DNA of 38,068 nt from positions 1 to 38,068 of IMG/VR virus record IMGVR_UViG_3300032313_001255; one strand, 5' to 3'. Origin of the DNA: a virus. Below the pieces are notes generated by a model. It ran no database searches, was not told the origin of the DNA, and saw nothing but the letters and a program-made list of their open reading frames with translations. Positions 1-6,375 of the stretch are shown here, piece by piece. The translations under genes were made by a program, and so were the position numbers. Position 1 is the first letter of the stretch; the number at the start of each line of letters is the position of its first letter.

Positions 1-514
1 AACCTACTTTTTCAGCTCCCCAATTACCTAAACGGAAAGCAGCATCATCCGCATCGCGGAATTCAGCTCTACAATCCGGATAGATCGAAAAATCACCAGC
101 ATGAATGCCCATTGCAATATCACATTGTTCACCTGTCTTATCAGCAATTGAAAGTGCAACTGCTTGAGTGATTGAAGCAAAGATTTTGTTACGATTAGGA
201 ACAACTGTTGCTTTCATATTTTCTTCAGCATAGTGTCCTTCAGGTACTTCAGCCCCACCTTGTACAAGTGCTGAGTTAAGCAGGTCAGCTAATCCATTTA
301 ATTGGATTTGTTGGTAACTTAATTTACTGGAATCCTCAGTAGCATTAACCCATAAATAAGCTATTAATGATTCAGCTCGTTCAAGCTCTACTCTATGTTT
401 TTGACCATAATCAAATGAAAGTGCTGTTACTGTATCGTACTCTTTCAAGCAACGAAGCAACAATGTTGAGGAATCCATTCCTCCTGATAATGAAACTACT
501 ACGTGTTTTGCCAT
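1..514 (-). CDS. queC: 7-cyano-7-deazaguanine (preQ0) synthase QueC, C-terminus cut by window edge
   Basis: QueC converts 7-carboxy-7-deazaguanine to preQ0 using ATP and ammonia. In phages it supplies the modified base for DNA or tRNA. Reading from the ATG at 514, the protein starts MAKHVVVSLSGGMDSSTLLL, whose SGGMDSS is the PP-loop ATP-binding motif of this family. About 60 residues before the window edge it has VVPNRNKIF, and further on GIHAGDFSIYPDCRAEF, which matches the conserved C-terminal half of QueC (usually a GxNxxDYxGYPDCRPEF-like block). About 171 codons are visible, and the zinc-binding cysteines expected after this point lie outside the window. The gene is directly downstream of a DpdA-like transglycosylase on the same strand, which argues for a DNA 7-deazaguanine pathway rather than a stray metabolic gene. 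The family assignment is firm. The role in DNA modification is inferred from context. Confidence 0.93.
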   Translation of the reverse strand, partial: MAKHVVVSLSGGMDSSTLLLRCLKEYDTVTALSFDYGQKHRVELERAESLIAYLWVNATEDSSKLSYQQIQLNGLADLLNSALVQGGAEVPEGHYAEENMKATVVPNRNKIFASITQAVALSIADKTGEQCDIAMGIHAGDFSIYPDCRAEFRDADDAAFRLGNWGAEKVG

Positions 515-515
515 G

Positions 516-530
516 TTTATTATAAATATT
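516..530 (-). promoter_or_regulatory. Recurrent AATATTTATAATAAA motif before queC (putative late promoter)
   Basis: On the coding strand the 15-mer AATATTTATAATAAA ends one base before the queC ATG. The same sequence, exact or nearly so, lies just upstream of at least eight other genes here (4945, 6360, 6648, 21065, 24936, 25544, 27312, 33456). It differs from the T4 late promoter core TATAAATA on the coding strand. A phage-specific promoter is the simplest reading. At this site it is unusually close to the start codon, so another role is possible. Confidence 0.5.
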
Positions 531-568
531 TAATGTGCCAGGTGTTGTGAGCGTATAGGCAAACGCTT

Positions 569-1357
569 TTACAAATCATTAATTTCACGAAACTTTAGAA
601 TGTTATGAGATAAAAGTTCATAGTCAACTTGATCAGATAACATAAAGAAATAGTCGTTCATGTTTGCTTTAGGTTTTTCAGTTAAACCTGAATTTGAATA
701 ACGCATACCCTCTAAAGCAGCCATTACTGGGTTTGAAGTATCAATTGATTCAATAAAATTAAAGCCACGATACCACCCAAATTCCTGTGGTACTTGACAT
801 CCTAATAGGTGTACTCGATCATTTAAATCAATAGTTCCAGTTTTATGTAGAGCTGAAATTACGGACAGGCGACCAAGTGCTTTACCTAAGTTTTTATTAG
901 GGTGAGGTACTACATCATTGTAGTAAGAAGCACCGTATGAGAATGCAATTTTCTTGTAACCTAGATCTTTATAGGTTTGGTAACAAGTAGCAGCTTCATG
1001 AATTGTAGTTGCTTGAACTACTGCTACTTTTTCTACTCCTTTAGGTAATTCATACTGGGACCATTGACGAGCATTAACCACTGATTTGTCTCGGTTTTCC
1101 CAGACATCAGGAACAATAAACTCATTAGGACGTAACTGATCGATCCAGTATAATAGACGATTGCTATCGTATGCTTCACCTAATTCATGAAGCGAATTAT
1201 CCATTATAATATAGCGTCCTTGTGCCTTAGAGGTTGTAAAATAGTCTTGATATCCTTGTTCTTGATCGAGCAAATGAGGGAGACAATAATCGTAGTCGTT
1301 AAATAAACGACTATCCCCTAGTAAACATAGAGGGGTTTCGTGAGATATTTTAATCAT
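569..1357 (-). CDS. dpdA: DpdA-like TGT-fold DNA-guanine transglycosylase
   Basis: The 262-residue protein looks like the phage branch of the tRNA-guanine transglycosylase (TGT) superfamily. DpdA members of this branch exchange guanine in DNA for a 7-deazaguanine such as preQ0. Visible family features are an early Asp motif (IIMDNSLHELG, about residues 50-60), a second block with VPDVW, a VHLLGCQVPQEFG stretch and FIESIDTSNPVMA, where the Asp fits the TGT nucleophile position. It is much shorter than bacterial TGT (about 375 residues), as is usual for phage DpdA proteins, and the classical C-x-C-x2-C zinc site of TGT is not evident. QueC, which makes the preQ0 substrate, follows directly downstream. 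A tRNA-modifying role is less likely but cannot be excluded from sequence alone. A host-type promoter ends five bases before the ATG. Confidence 0.75.
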   Translation of the reverse strand: MIKISHETPLCLLGDSRLFNDYDYCLPHLLDQEQGYQDYFTTSKAQGRYIIMDNSLHELGEAYDSNRLLYWIDQLRPNEFIVPDVWENRDKSVVNARQWSQYELPKGVEKVAVVQATTIHEAATCYQTYKDLGYKKIAFSYGASYYNDVVPHPNKNLGKALGRLSVISALHKTGTIDLNDRVHLLGCQVPQEFGWYRGFNFIESIDTSNPVMAALEGMRYSNSGLTEKPKANMNDYFFMLSDQVDYELLSHNILKFREINDL

Positions 1358-1361
1358 AACT

Positions 1362-1393
1362 TAAATATAAATATTTTACTTTGCTAAAGCAAG
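1362..1393 (-). promoter_or_regulatory. Bacteroidota-type promoter for the dpdA-like gene
   Basis: On the minus strand CTTG at 1393-1390 is followed by exactly 20 bases and then TATATTTA at 1369-1362. This fits the Bacteroidota consensus (TTTG near -33, about 20 bases, TAnnTTTG near -7) except for the last base. The same box pair with identical spacing occurs at 2184, 13728 and 15458. Transcription would begin at about the ATG at 1357, so the mRNA could be leaderless. The -33 box lies in the end of the preceding gene. Confidence 0.6.
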
Positions 1394-1909
1394 TTTTTTT
1401 GGTCGACCTCTTTTACGAATTTCTACAGCAGTAGGTGTTCCAAATTCCTCAAGCGATTCATAAAACGATAACAAATCAAAAGGCCAGTTGCACAATCTAT
1501 CAAGCAATTCTTCACGATCAATTTTGAATGAAATAGTAAAAGCATCGACAATAGCCTCGATACGAGCACTTTCTTCTTTTTCAAAATCAATTTGCAAACG
1601 ACGGTAACGAGCAACATCAACAGTAACTTTTTCGTACTGCATTTGGTAATCATCTTTGTCTAAATTGAGTTTTTTACGCGCATTAATCGCAGTAGATTGT
1701 GCTTGCCAATAGTAGCATGAAAAATCAAAGTCACCGTTTACAATGCGGGATTTTAACGGAGCACGTTTACCTAGTGGGGCACCTGGTTGGGCATGGGTGC
1801 GCCACCACATAAACTTATTGTAGTTGAGTGGTTTGAGTTTAGATAGCTCTTTGTTGACAACCTCTTCTGGTTGGGTAATAAATGTATCTAAAAAACAGTT
1901 AAAAGGCAT
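1376..1909 (-). CDS. Hypothetical protein with C-terminal AT-hook
   Basis: I do not recognise the family of this 177-residue protein. It has an aromatic, basic N-terminal half (for example FMWWRTHAQPGAP), a charged helical middle (YRRLQIDFEKEESARIEAI) and a C-terminal tail RKRGRPKKLALAK. That tail is a textbook AT-hook: an R-G-R-P core flanked by Lys and Arg, which binds the minor groove of AT-rich DNA. A DNA-binding or DNA-compacting role is therefore plausible. The ATG lies inside the end of the 30-codon ORF upstream (ATGCCTTTTAA), suggesting translational coupling. It sits between the small upstream genes and the DNA-modification pair dpdA-queC, so it may take part in DNA modification or protection, but nothing in the sequence proves this. 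Confidence 0.7.
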   Translation of the reverse strand: MPFNCFLDTFITQPEEVVNKELSKLKPLNYNKFMWWRTHAQPGAPLGKRAPLKSRIVNGDFDFSCYYWQAQSTAINARKKLNLDKDDYQMQYEKVTVDVARYRRLQIDFEKEESARIEAIVDAFTISFKIDREELLDRLCNWPFDLLSFYESLEEFGTPTAVEIRKRGRPKKLALAK

Positions 1910-1991
1910 CTTCGATTGTTCCAGGGTTATTTTTTAATATTTCGCGTAAGGTACGAAGAGAGGAGTGGTTAACCAACTCCTCAGCTTGCAT
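1899..1991 (-). CDS. Small hypothetical ORF, 30 residues
   Basis: ATG at 1991 opens a 30-codon frame beginning MQAEELVNHSS and ending GTIEDAF. It starts four bases after the stop of the preceding small gene, and its TAA overlaps the start of the 177-residue AT-hook gene. The tight packing and the amphipathic, protein-like composition argue that it is translated, possibly to couple its neighbours. It also holds a 7-bp inverted repeat (1960-1982). No family was recognised, and it could be chance. Confidence 0.4.
   Translation of the reverse strand: MQAEELVNHSSLRTLREILKNNPGTIEDAF
1960..1982. other. Inverted repeat GAGGAGT / ACTCCTC
   Basis: The arms GAGGAGT (1960-1966) and ACTCCTC (1976-1982) flank a 9-base centre containing the palindrome GGTTAACC. 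It could form an RNA hairpin inside the 30-codon ORF. No T-run follows, so it does not look like a terminator. It may tune translation of the downstream AT-hook gene, or it may be a protein-binding site. Confidence 0.35.
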
Positions 1992-1995
1992 CTTA

Positions 1996-2163
1996 CTAAC
2001 CCAGTTTTGCTTCGATTTCGGCTTTGCGTTCTGCCAACGCCTTGAATTCTGATACCACATCTACTTGTTTGGAGTTTTCGGGATGGTAGCGGTAAAGCTC
2101 ATCCATGATTTGACTAATTGACATTAGTTCGTCTAGCAATTGCATTTGTTCCTTTTGGTCCAT
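1996..2163 (-). CDS. Small coiled-coil hypothetical protein, 55 residues
   Basis: From ATG 2163 the frame reads MDQKEQMQLLDELMSISQ, then a central RYHPENSKQ, and ends in a charged helix (EFKALAERKAEIEAKLG). Two helices joined by a short loop are likely, giving a small coiled-coil hairpin. I do not recognise a family. It is the first gene after a host-type promoter (2184-2215) and starts the small operon leading to the AT-hook gene. The promoter position, with a leader of about 15-20 bases, supports this start. Cytoplasmic location is inferred from the lack of hydrophobic segments. Confidence 0.65.
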   Translation of the reverse strand: MDQKEQMQLLDELMSISQIMDELYRYHPENSKQVDVVSEFKALAERKAEIEAKLG

Positions 2164-2183
2164 AACTTTATTTTTTATTTAGA

Positions 2184-2215
2184 TAAATGTACGAAGCCCC
2201 TTTCGGGGCTCCAAA
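2184..2215 (-). promoter_or_regulatory. Bacteroidota-type promoter TTTG-N20-TACATTTA
   Basis: Coding-strand TTTG (2215-2212) is followed by exactly 20 bases and TACATTTA (2191-2184). Seven of eight positions match the -7 consensus TAnnTTTG and all four match the -33 consensus TTTG. It should drive the 55-residue gene starting at 2163. The 20-base spacer is almost entirely the hairpin at 2193-2212, so terminator and promoter occupy the same DNA. Confidence 0.65.
2193..2212 (-). terminator. GAAA-tetraloop hairpin, probable terminator of the membrane and lysis genes
   Basis: On the minus strand AGCCCC-GAAA-GGGGCT forms a 6-bp GC-rich stem closed by a GNRA-type tetraloop, extendable by one G-U and one G-C pair. 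It begins five bases after the stop codon at 2218. The following sequence (CGTACATTT) is only weakly T-rich, so it may stop transcription inefficiently or protect the 3' end. Confidence 0.6.
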
Positions 2216-2217
2216 TT

Positions 2218-3384
2218 TTACCAGTAACTTTTAGTTTTACCATCTAAATAATCTCTAATTTTTTTCTTACGCCAAGCCGAAATACCAGGGCTGTTTAGTA
2301 GTTTTTCTTCAGGATGACTTTCAGTTTCTTGGATTCCGTCTAAAGAGGGTTCACCACTCATTTTAACTTCAATTTGGGGTTCTTCATCTATAATTTGCCA
2401 ATCATTTTTTTCATCATCTAAACCATCCATTAAAGTTACATCCCAATCCTTTAATTCTTCTAATTCTTTTTCAGTATAGATATCACTTCCTTCATGGTTT
2501 TCTATCTCATCCTTCAAATCATCATATGAGTCAACTACTTTTCTCATGTCTTCTACTTTTTCTTCTAAAGGATATTCTTTGTACATGTCATATCCTTCTT
2601 TAGAGCGTAGTTGATTAAAGGCAAAGTTAGCAGCAATTACAAGTGCTATTGCTAAAGGATCAAATACAAAGATGATTACTAGAAGTAACCAGTTAATGAT
2701 TCGATTCATTTCAACCCCAGTCAATTCTGAGAGATATTTAAGTGGGCCTAATTCACTTGATGCTTCACTATTTACTTTAGCCTCTAAAATTTGAGTTTCA
2801 AGAGCAAATATAGAATCATTAGCTACATCTAATTTAGCAGCTAGTCTTTCATTTTCTTTAGCTGTTGATTCAATGTTTCGAATAGCTGAGTTATTAGTTC
2901 TAACTACTAGATTACCATTTTTGTCTGTATATTGAGTAGTTGAACCCCTAGATAGTGTACCCCTAAGTTCATTATTTGATTTTCTATCTGCTAAAAGATT
3001 ATCTCTTGTTTCCTCGTATAATGCTTTTTTAGTTTCTAAAGCACTAATTTGTTGAGTTGTGATACCTTCTTTATTTGCTGTTTCTTGATAAGCTGCAGAT
3101 AAGAAACCATAAATACCAGCTGAAGTGATTAAGATAAGTACACCTGCTGCTATTGTTAAATAGGCTCTAAGACCTTTATTAATAGTGTCCCAATACTGAT
3201 AAAGTAAGGAAGCTATGACTAATTTAGCTATCTCAAGTGAAGAGGCCATAATAATGACCTCTAGACTAGCACCAGCAAAAAGTTTGCTAAGGCCGCTTAC
3301 TGAGTAGAAAGCGGCCGAAGCAGATACTGATAGCGCTGAAAACGCTATTAAAAACGGAAATATTTTATTCTTTAGATTCTTCAT
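2218..3384 (-). CDS. Membrane protein with central coiled coil and acidic tail
   Basis: This 388-residue protein is not from a family I recognise. It has hydrophobic segments at about residues 8-28, 35-62 and 75-98, a long charged coiled coil (about 105-215, ending near EASSELGPLKYLS) and another strong hydrophobic segment near 228-256 (IINWLLLVIIFVFDPLAIA). A long acidic region follows, with a basic C-terminal end (WRKKKIRDYLDGKTKSYW). The coiled coil would lie on one side of the membrane as a loop between two hydrophobic regions. It overlaps the holin-like gene upstream by 20 bases and is the last gene of the lysis-region run, before the hairpin at 2193. It might be a lysis regulator, a superinfection-exclusion protein or an envelope protein. 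None of these can be chosen from sequence. Confidence 0.7.
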   Translation of the reverse strand: MKNLKNKIFPFLIAFSALSVSASAAFYSVSGLSKLFAGASLEVIIMASSLEIAKLVIASLLYQYWDTINKGLRAYLTIAAGVLILITSAGIYGFLSAAYQETANKEGITTQQISALETKKALYEETRDNLLADRKSNNELRGTLSRGSTTQYTDKNGNLVVRTNNSAIRNIESTAKENERLAAKLDVANDSIFALETQILEAKVNSEASSELGPLKYLSELTGVEMNRIINWLLLVIIFVFDPLAIALVIAANFAFNQLRSKEGYDMYKEYPLEEKVEDMRKVVDSYDDLKDEIENHEGSDIYTEKELEELKDWDVTLMDGLDDEKNDWQIIDEEPQIEVKMSGEPSLDGIQETESHPEEKLLNSPGISAWRKKKIRDYLDGKTKSYW

Positions 3385-3805
3385 TTCTAATACCTTTATG
3401 TTTATCTATTCTATCAAGGATTTCGTTTAATAAACCCACCTTGATAAATCCAGCCATAGATGCATTTTTAAGTGCACTTATAATCTGGAACACCATAAAA
3501 GGTACGATAATTACTTCACTAAGCCAAGCTGTACCAGCAAAGCCTTGTTCAACCATCAATATAACCGTTAGAGTTATTAACCAAGCAAATGTGTTTCTTA
3601 ATACACTTAGTGCTTTACGTGTTTGAAATCCTTCTCTTTTAGTGCCAGCAATTATACCAAAGATACCATCTAGAAACATTACCCCCACTATAGCTAAATA
3701 TTGGTCAGAATTTGCCATAGTTAGTTCCATAAAATAGGAACACATAAAGGTTATACCAGCAGAAAATGAAGTGATAGCCAATAGTGGGAGGTTAAGTTTC
3801 ATCAT
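3365..3805 (-). CDS. Putative holin (phage holin 4-like)
   Basis: This 146-residue membrane protein has about four hydrophobic segments (roughly residues 6-28, 34-54, 70-90 and 95-112) and a short charged C-terminus. The stretch LDGIFGIIAGTKREGFQT followed by KALSVLRNT resembles the Asp-Gly turn and following basic loop of the Phage_holin_4 family, which forms inner-membrane lesions that release the endolysin. The gene overlaps the lysin gene by four bases (ATGA) and the next membrane gene by 20 bases, so the three are translated as a unit. The adjacent lysin supports a holin role. Another small membrane gene just upstream (4632-4898) could share or take that role. Confidence 0.6.
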   Translation of the reverse strand: MMKLNLPLLAITSFSAGITFMCSYFMELTMANSDQYLAIVGVMFLDGIFGIIAGTKREGFQTRKALSVLRNTFAWLITLTVILMVEQGFAGTAWLSEVIIVPFMVFQIISALKNASMAGFIKVGLLNEILDRIDKHKGIRNEESKE

Positions 3806-4629
3806 ACTATATCTTTTGATTCAATAAGAGTGTAAGTAAATGATTTAAAACCAGCTGCTTTAGCTTTTCTAGCTATAGTCATAAATTCTTCAAAATCAGC
3901 TGCTCTTTTAAATACTTGACATCCCTCAGACCAGTTCTCAACATAAGTTGAATCAGCTCCAGCTTTATGGATATTGATGCCGAAGATGCCTTCAGCAATT
4001 TTAGTCTCATCGTAAGTCATATCTCTGTTAGCATCTCTGTAGACTTTAACAGCTTTTTGCTGCTTTAGAGCTTCATACTTACCTTGGTGAAGACCCAAAG
4101 CATGAGAATCAATATATTGACCTTCTACTAATCTAGCAACTCCAGCCGCGTTATGGTATTCCTTAACACCTTTAGTTCCTGGGTCGGTAGTATTCATCCA
4201 TTCTTTATAGACCCATTTACCATTTTCCTGGTATGATAATGTGAGTCTATCATCAAATGCATTAGTTACTTTTTGGCCGGTATCTGAGTTGCGAACACCA
4301 ACAATATTTAAATGGTAATCTTTACCTTCAAACCATTTATATCCTTTAGCTTTAACTGCGGTTTCAACTTTTTCTTTTGAGTATTTAGTGGATGCTGATG
4401 GTTTAGCAGGGGTAGACACTGGTTTAGCAGGGGATTTTTCTTCTACTATAATACCCATTTTAGCTAATGTAGCAGGACCAACAATACCATCAGCTGGTAG
4501 ACCATTTTTCTTTTGCCAAGCTTTAACTGCTTCTTCGGTTTTTGGGCCAAAATTACCTACAGGATCAACACCTAAAACAATTTGAACCTTTTTTACTACC
4601 TCGTTATTATCACCTCTTTTTAGTACCAT
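3802..4629 (-). CDS. Peptidoglycan-binding plus L,D-transpeptidase-fold lysin
   Basis: Residues 1-60 form a PG_binding_1 domain (repeats around VKKVQIVLGVDPVGNFGPKT and GLPADGIVGPATLA). A Pro/Ala/Ser/Lys linker runs to about residue 82. The C-terminal domain carries a YkuD-like signature: H221 in GINIHKAG, then S234-E-G-C237 in WSEGCQVF. This corresponds to the H...S-x-G-C active site of L,D-transpeptidases, in which the Cys forms an acyl-enzyme with the peptide stem. In a phage lysis cassette the domain most likely cuts the cell wall as endolysin, although a hydrolase role for this fold is inferred. No signal peptide is seen, so export would depend on the neighbouring holin, whose gene overlaps by four bases. 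The gene starts two bases after the stop of the 88-residue membrane gene. Confidence 0.75.
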   Translation of the reverse strand: MVLKRGDNNEVVKKVQIVLGVDPVGNFGPKTEEAVKAWQKKNGLPADGIVGPATLAKMGIIVEEKSPAKPVSTPAKPSASTKYSKEKVETAVKAKGYKWFEGKDYHLNIVGVRNSDTGQKVTNAFDDRLTLSYQENGKWVYKEWMNTTDPGTKGVKEYHNAAGVARLVEGQYIDSHALGLHQGKYEALKQQKAVKVYRDANRDMTYDETKIAEGIFGINIHKAGADSTYVENWSEGCQVFKRAADFEEFMTIARKAKAAGFKSFTYTLIESKDIV

Positions 4630-4631
4630 GA

Positions 4632-4898
4632 TTAACCTAATTCTTCTTCTTCGTTAGACTTATTTTTTTTACCCCAAACACTATTAACTGCTTTACCTGT
4701 TTCAGCAATACCAAATGCTCCTAATGTTATAATTACGAATGAGTTAAATATCGTGTCACTGATTATAAGTTCTTGACCCATAATACCTGTTACAACGTCA
4801 GCAAGAGCTGCAATACTCATTACTGAGAATGACATAAAACCTACAATTGTTTTTTCATTGTAATCGTTTTTGTCTTTAAAGATGTCTTTAAATGCCAT
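4632..4898 (-). CDS. Small two-helix membrane protein, holin-like
   Basis: The 88 residues contain a charged N-terminus (KDIFKDKNDYNEK), two hydrophobic helices (about 17-40 and 46-66, the second including FVIITLGAFGIAETG) and a charged acidic C-terminus. This hairpin layout and its position just before the lysin are typical of class II holins, so it may be the holin or an antiholin partner of the 146-residue membrane protein. No family was recognised. The recurrent AATATTTATAATAAA motif lies 46 bases upstream. Confidence 0.55.
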   Translation of the reverse strand: MAFKDIFKDKNDYNEKTIVGFMSFSVMSIAALADVVTGIMGQELIISDTIFNSFVIITLGAFGIAETGKAVNSVWGKKNKSNEEEELG

Positions 4899-4944
4899 AA
4901 TTTTTATTAATTAAGTTAAAATGGCACAACTATTAATTAAAACA

Positions 4945-4959
4945 TTTATTATAAATATT
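4945..4959 (-). promoter_or_regulatory. AATATTTATAATAAA motif before the lysin operon
   Basis: An exact copy of the recurrent 15-mer on the coding strand. It overlaps the stop codon of the outer-membrane barrel gene and lies 46 bases upstream of the ATG at 4898. It would start transcription of the small membrane gene, lysin, holin-like and coiled-coil membrane genes. Confidence 0.55.
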
Positions 4960-5845
4960 ACTTACTAAATCTAAATGCTAGACCTAAGTAAGTATATTGT
5001 ATTATATCATTATCATTTTCTAATCCATATCCAGCTAAGGCATCTAAATCATCAGTTGAATAGATATTTACTTTAGATCCAGCTATAAGTTTAACTGATT
5101 TGGTTAGATTAATATTAACCTCGGCTCCTAAAGTAGTAAAAATTGTCCATACTCCACCTGCGGCATTTACTTCCATTAAAGGATATTGTGGATTACTATA
5201 TGAAGTTAAATAACGGTGAGAGTGGGCAAAGCCATTGCCACCAATGATAGATATACCTTCCCCATTTACAGATACAATATTATAAACTAAATTTAATTCA
5301 GCTGAGTATAAAGTGGCTTTAAAACTTTGGGTGCCTATAACAGGCAAATATCTAGATCCTTTAATATTACCTTGAGTTAAAGTACCTCTAACACTCCAAC
5401 GATCATCAGGTGTATAACTTATAAATTGGGAACTACCTTCTATACTTTCAATAGATATATTAGATAAATCACTATATGAATTTAAAGAGCCTCCAGAAAA
5501 ACCCATTCCCCATCTTGATAAACCTTTAGCTGTTGGTTGTATAAGTAAAGGAACTTCTTTAGTTAATACTACAGTATCAACTTTAACAATTGGTTGTTGG
5601 TTCTTTATAATTGAATCTAAAACAGTATATTCTGCTTTAGTAGAATCATACTCAGTTTTAATTTCATTAAGTTTAATTTTTTGCTTAGCAATAGTTTGGT
5701 TAAGATAAACAGCCTGTGACTTAAGCATAGTCACAGTTGTATCTTTACCTTTAATTAACTCGTAAGGATATTTAGTTTGAGCCGTCAGACTCGAGCTCAA
5801 AAGGAGTAGCGGTAGGAGTAGTTTCCAGGACAGCTTGTACTTCAT
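4958..5845 (-). CDS. Secreted outer-membrane beta-barrel protein with periplasmic coiled coil
   Basis: This 295-residue protein starts with a clear signal peptide (basic MKYKLSWK, a Leu-rich core, cleavage near LTAQ-TK, a Bacteroidota-style site). Residues about 35-85 are predicted helical coiled coil, and about 110-295 alternate polar and hydrophobic residues with many Gly and aromatic positions. It ends YLGLAFRFSK, like the last strand of an outer-membrane barrel. Such a protein would span the outer membrane with a periplasmic helical arm. Its first 74 bases overlap the end of the 109-residue inner-membrane coiled-coil gene in another frame, an arrangement like the overlapping spanin genes Rz and Rz1. 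It could therefore be an outer-membrane lysis protein, or alternatively a receptor-masking protein. The family is not recognised. Confidence 0.7.
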   Translation of the reverse strand: MKYKLSWKLLLPLLLLSSSLTAQTKYPYELIKGKDTTVTMLKSQAVYLNQTIAKQKIKLNEIKTEYDSTKAEYTVLDSIIKNQQPIVKVDTVVLTKEVPLLIQPTAKGLSRWGMGFSGGSLNSYSDLSNISIESIEGSSQFISYTPDDRWSVRGTLTQGNIKGSRYLPVIGTQSFKATLYSAELNLVYNIVSVNGEGISIIGGNGFAHSHRYLTSYSNPQYPLMEVNAAGGVWTIFTTLGAEVNINLTKSVKLIAGSKVNIYSTDDLDALAGYGLENDNDIIQYTYLGLAFRFSK

Positions 5846-6101
5846 ACAGTTGGGTTGTTAGTTGTATTTTTTCTTCTTGCAACGTTTCGATGTTTTCTTT
5901 CATCGTAACAACCTGATCTGTAGTAGCAGCGTCAACTGCTTTAGCTATTAATGTAACTTTTTTTAATTGATCTTCTGATTTTTTAAGCAGCATTTCAAGT
6001 TCTGCTTCTTTAGGATCTATAGGTTTTTGTTCTTGAGCTAGAACAACTGTAAGACCTACAATGCCTATTAAACCTAATAAAAATTTATTTTTATTTTCCA
6101 T
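5772..6101 (-). CDS. Inner-membrane-anchored coiled-coil protein, spanin-like
   Basis: The 109 residues begin MENKNKFLLGLIGIVGLTVV, a single N-terminal hydrophobic helix (about 7-22). A long charged coiled coil follows (about 30-90: AELEMLLKKSEDQLKKV, then MKENIETLQEEKIQL), ending in a short Thr/Pro/acidic tail. This topology (N-in, one membrane helix, periplasmic coiled coil) is that of i-spanins such as Rz, which connect the inner to the outer membrane in the last step of lysis. The helix could also be a signal peptide ending VLAQ. The gene overlaps the outer-membrane barrel gene by 74 bases and the upstream 86-residue gene by 11. No specific family was recognised. Confidence 0.6.
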   Translation of the reverse strand: MENKNKFLLGLIGIVGLTVVLAQEQKPIDPKEAELEMLLKKSEDQLKKVTLIAKAVDAATTDQVVTMKENIETLQEEKIQLTTQLYEVQAVLETTPTATPFELESDGSN

Positions 6102-6351
6102 TTTGCATTATCTGAAGCATTTCAACTTTACTGATCATATAACCTAGAGTTGAATCACTCTTACGTACATGGCCTGTTAATTTGTCCACTTTTTCATTTA
6201 ATACAACCACATTTTCATCACATTTTCCTACTTGTCCAGAGTAGTTCATTTTAATGTCAATATAAAGATAACCTATTGCTACTATAACAATAAACAAAAG
6301 GCCTTTAACTGGATCTTTAGAGAATTGAGCGAATGTAATAGGGGGTTTCAT
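6091..6351 (-). CDS. Small single-helix membrane protein, spanin-like
   Basis: The 86 residues have one hydrophobic helix (about 14-31, KGLLFIVIVAIGYLYIDI) and then a charged segment with heptad character (VVVLNEKVDKLTGHVRKSD), ending in MISKVEMLQIMQNGK. One Cys occurs just after the helix (VGKCDEN). The topology is N-in with a C-terminal periplasmic domain. It may pair with the 109-residue coiled-coil protein, whose start overlaps its end by 11 bases. The recurrent motif lies nine bases upstream of the ATG, so it begins the barrel/spanin transcript. Confidence 0.55.
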   Translation of the reverse strand: MKPPITFAQFSKDPVKGLLFIVIVAIGYLYIDIKMNYSGQVGKCDENVVVLNEKVDKLTGHVRKSDSTLGYMISKVEMLQIMQNGK

Positions 6352-6359
6352 AATTTGTT

Positions 6360-6372
6360 TTTATTATAAATA
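6360..6372 (-). promoter_or_regulatory. TATTTATAATAAA motif before the spanin-like genes
   Basis: A 13-base match to the recurrent motif, eight bases upstream of the ATG at 6351 and immediately after the terminator hairpin at 6376-6400. A terminator followed at once by this motif fits a promoter starting a new transcription unit. Confidence 0.5.
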
Positions 6373-6375
6373 CAA

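Noticed and set aside
516-530. TATAAATA on the plus strand as T4-type late promoters running rightward
   Set aside because: All copies stand just upstream of minus-strand genes and there are no convincing plus-strand genes to the right of them. The coding-strand form is the better reading, although orientation is not proven.
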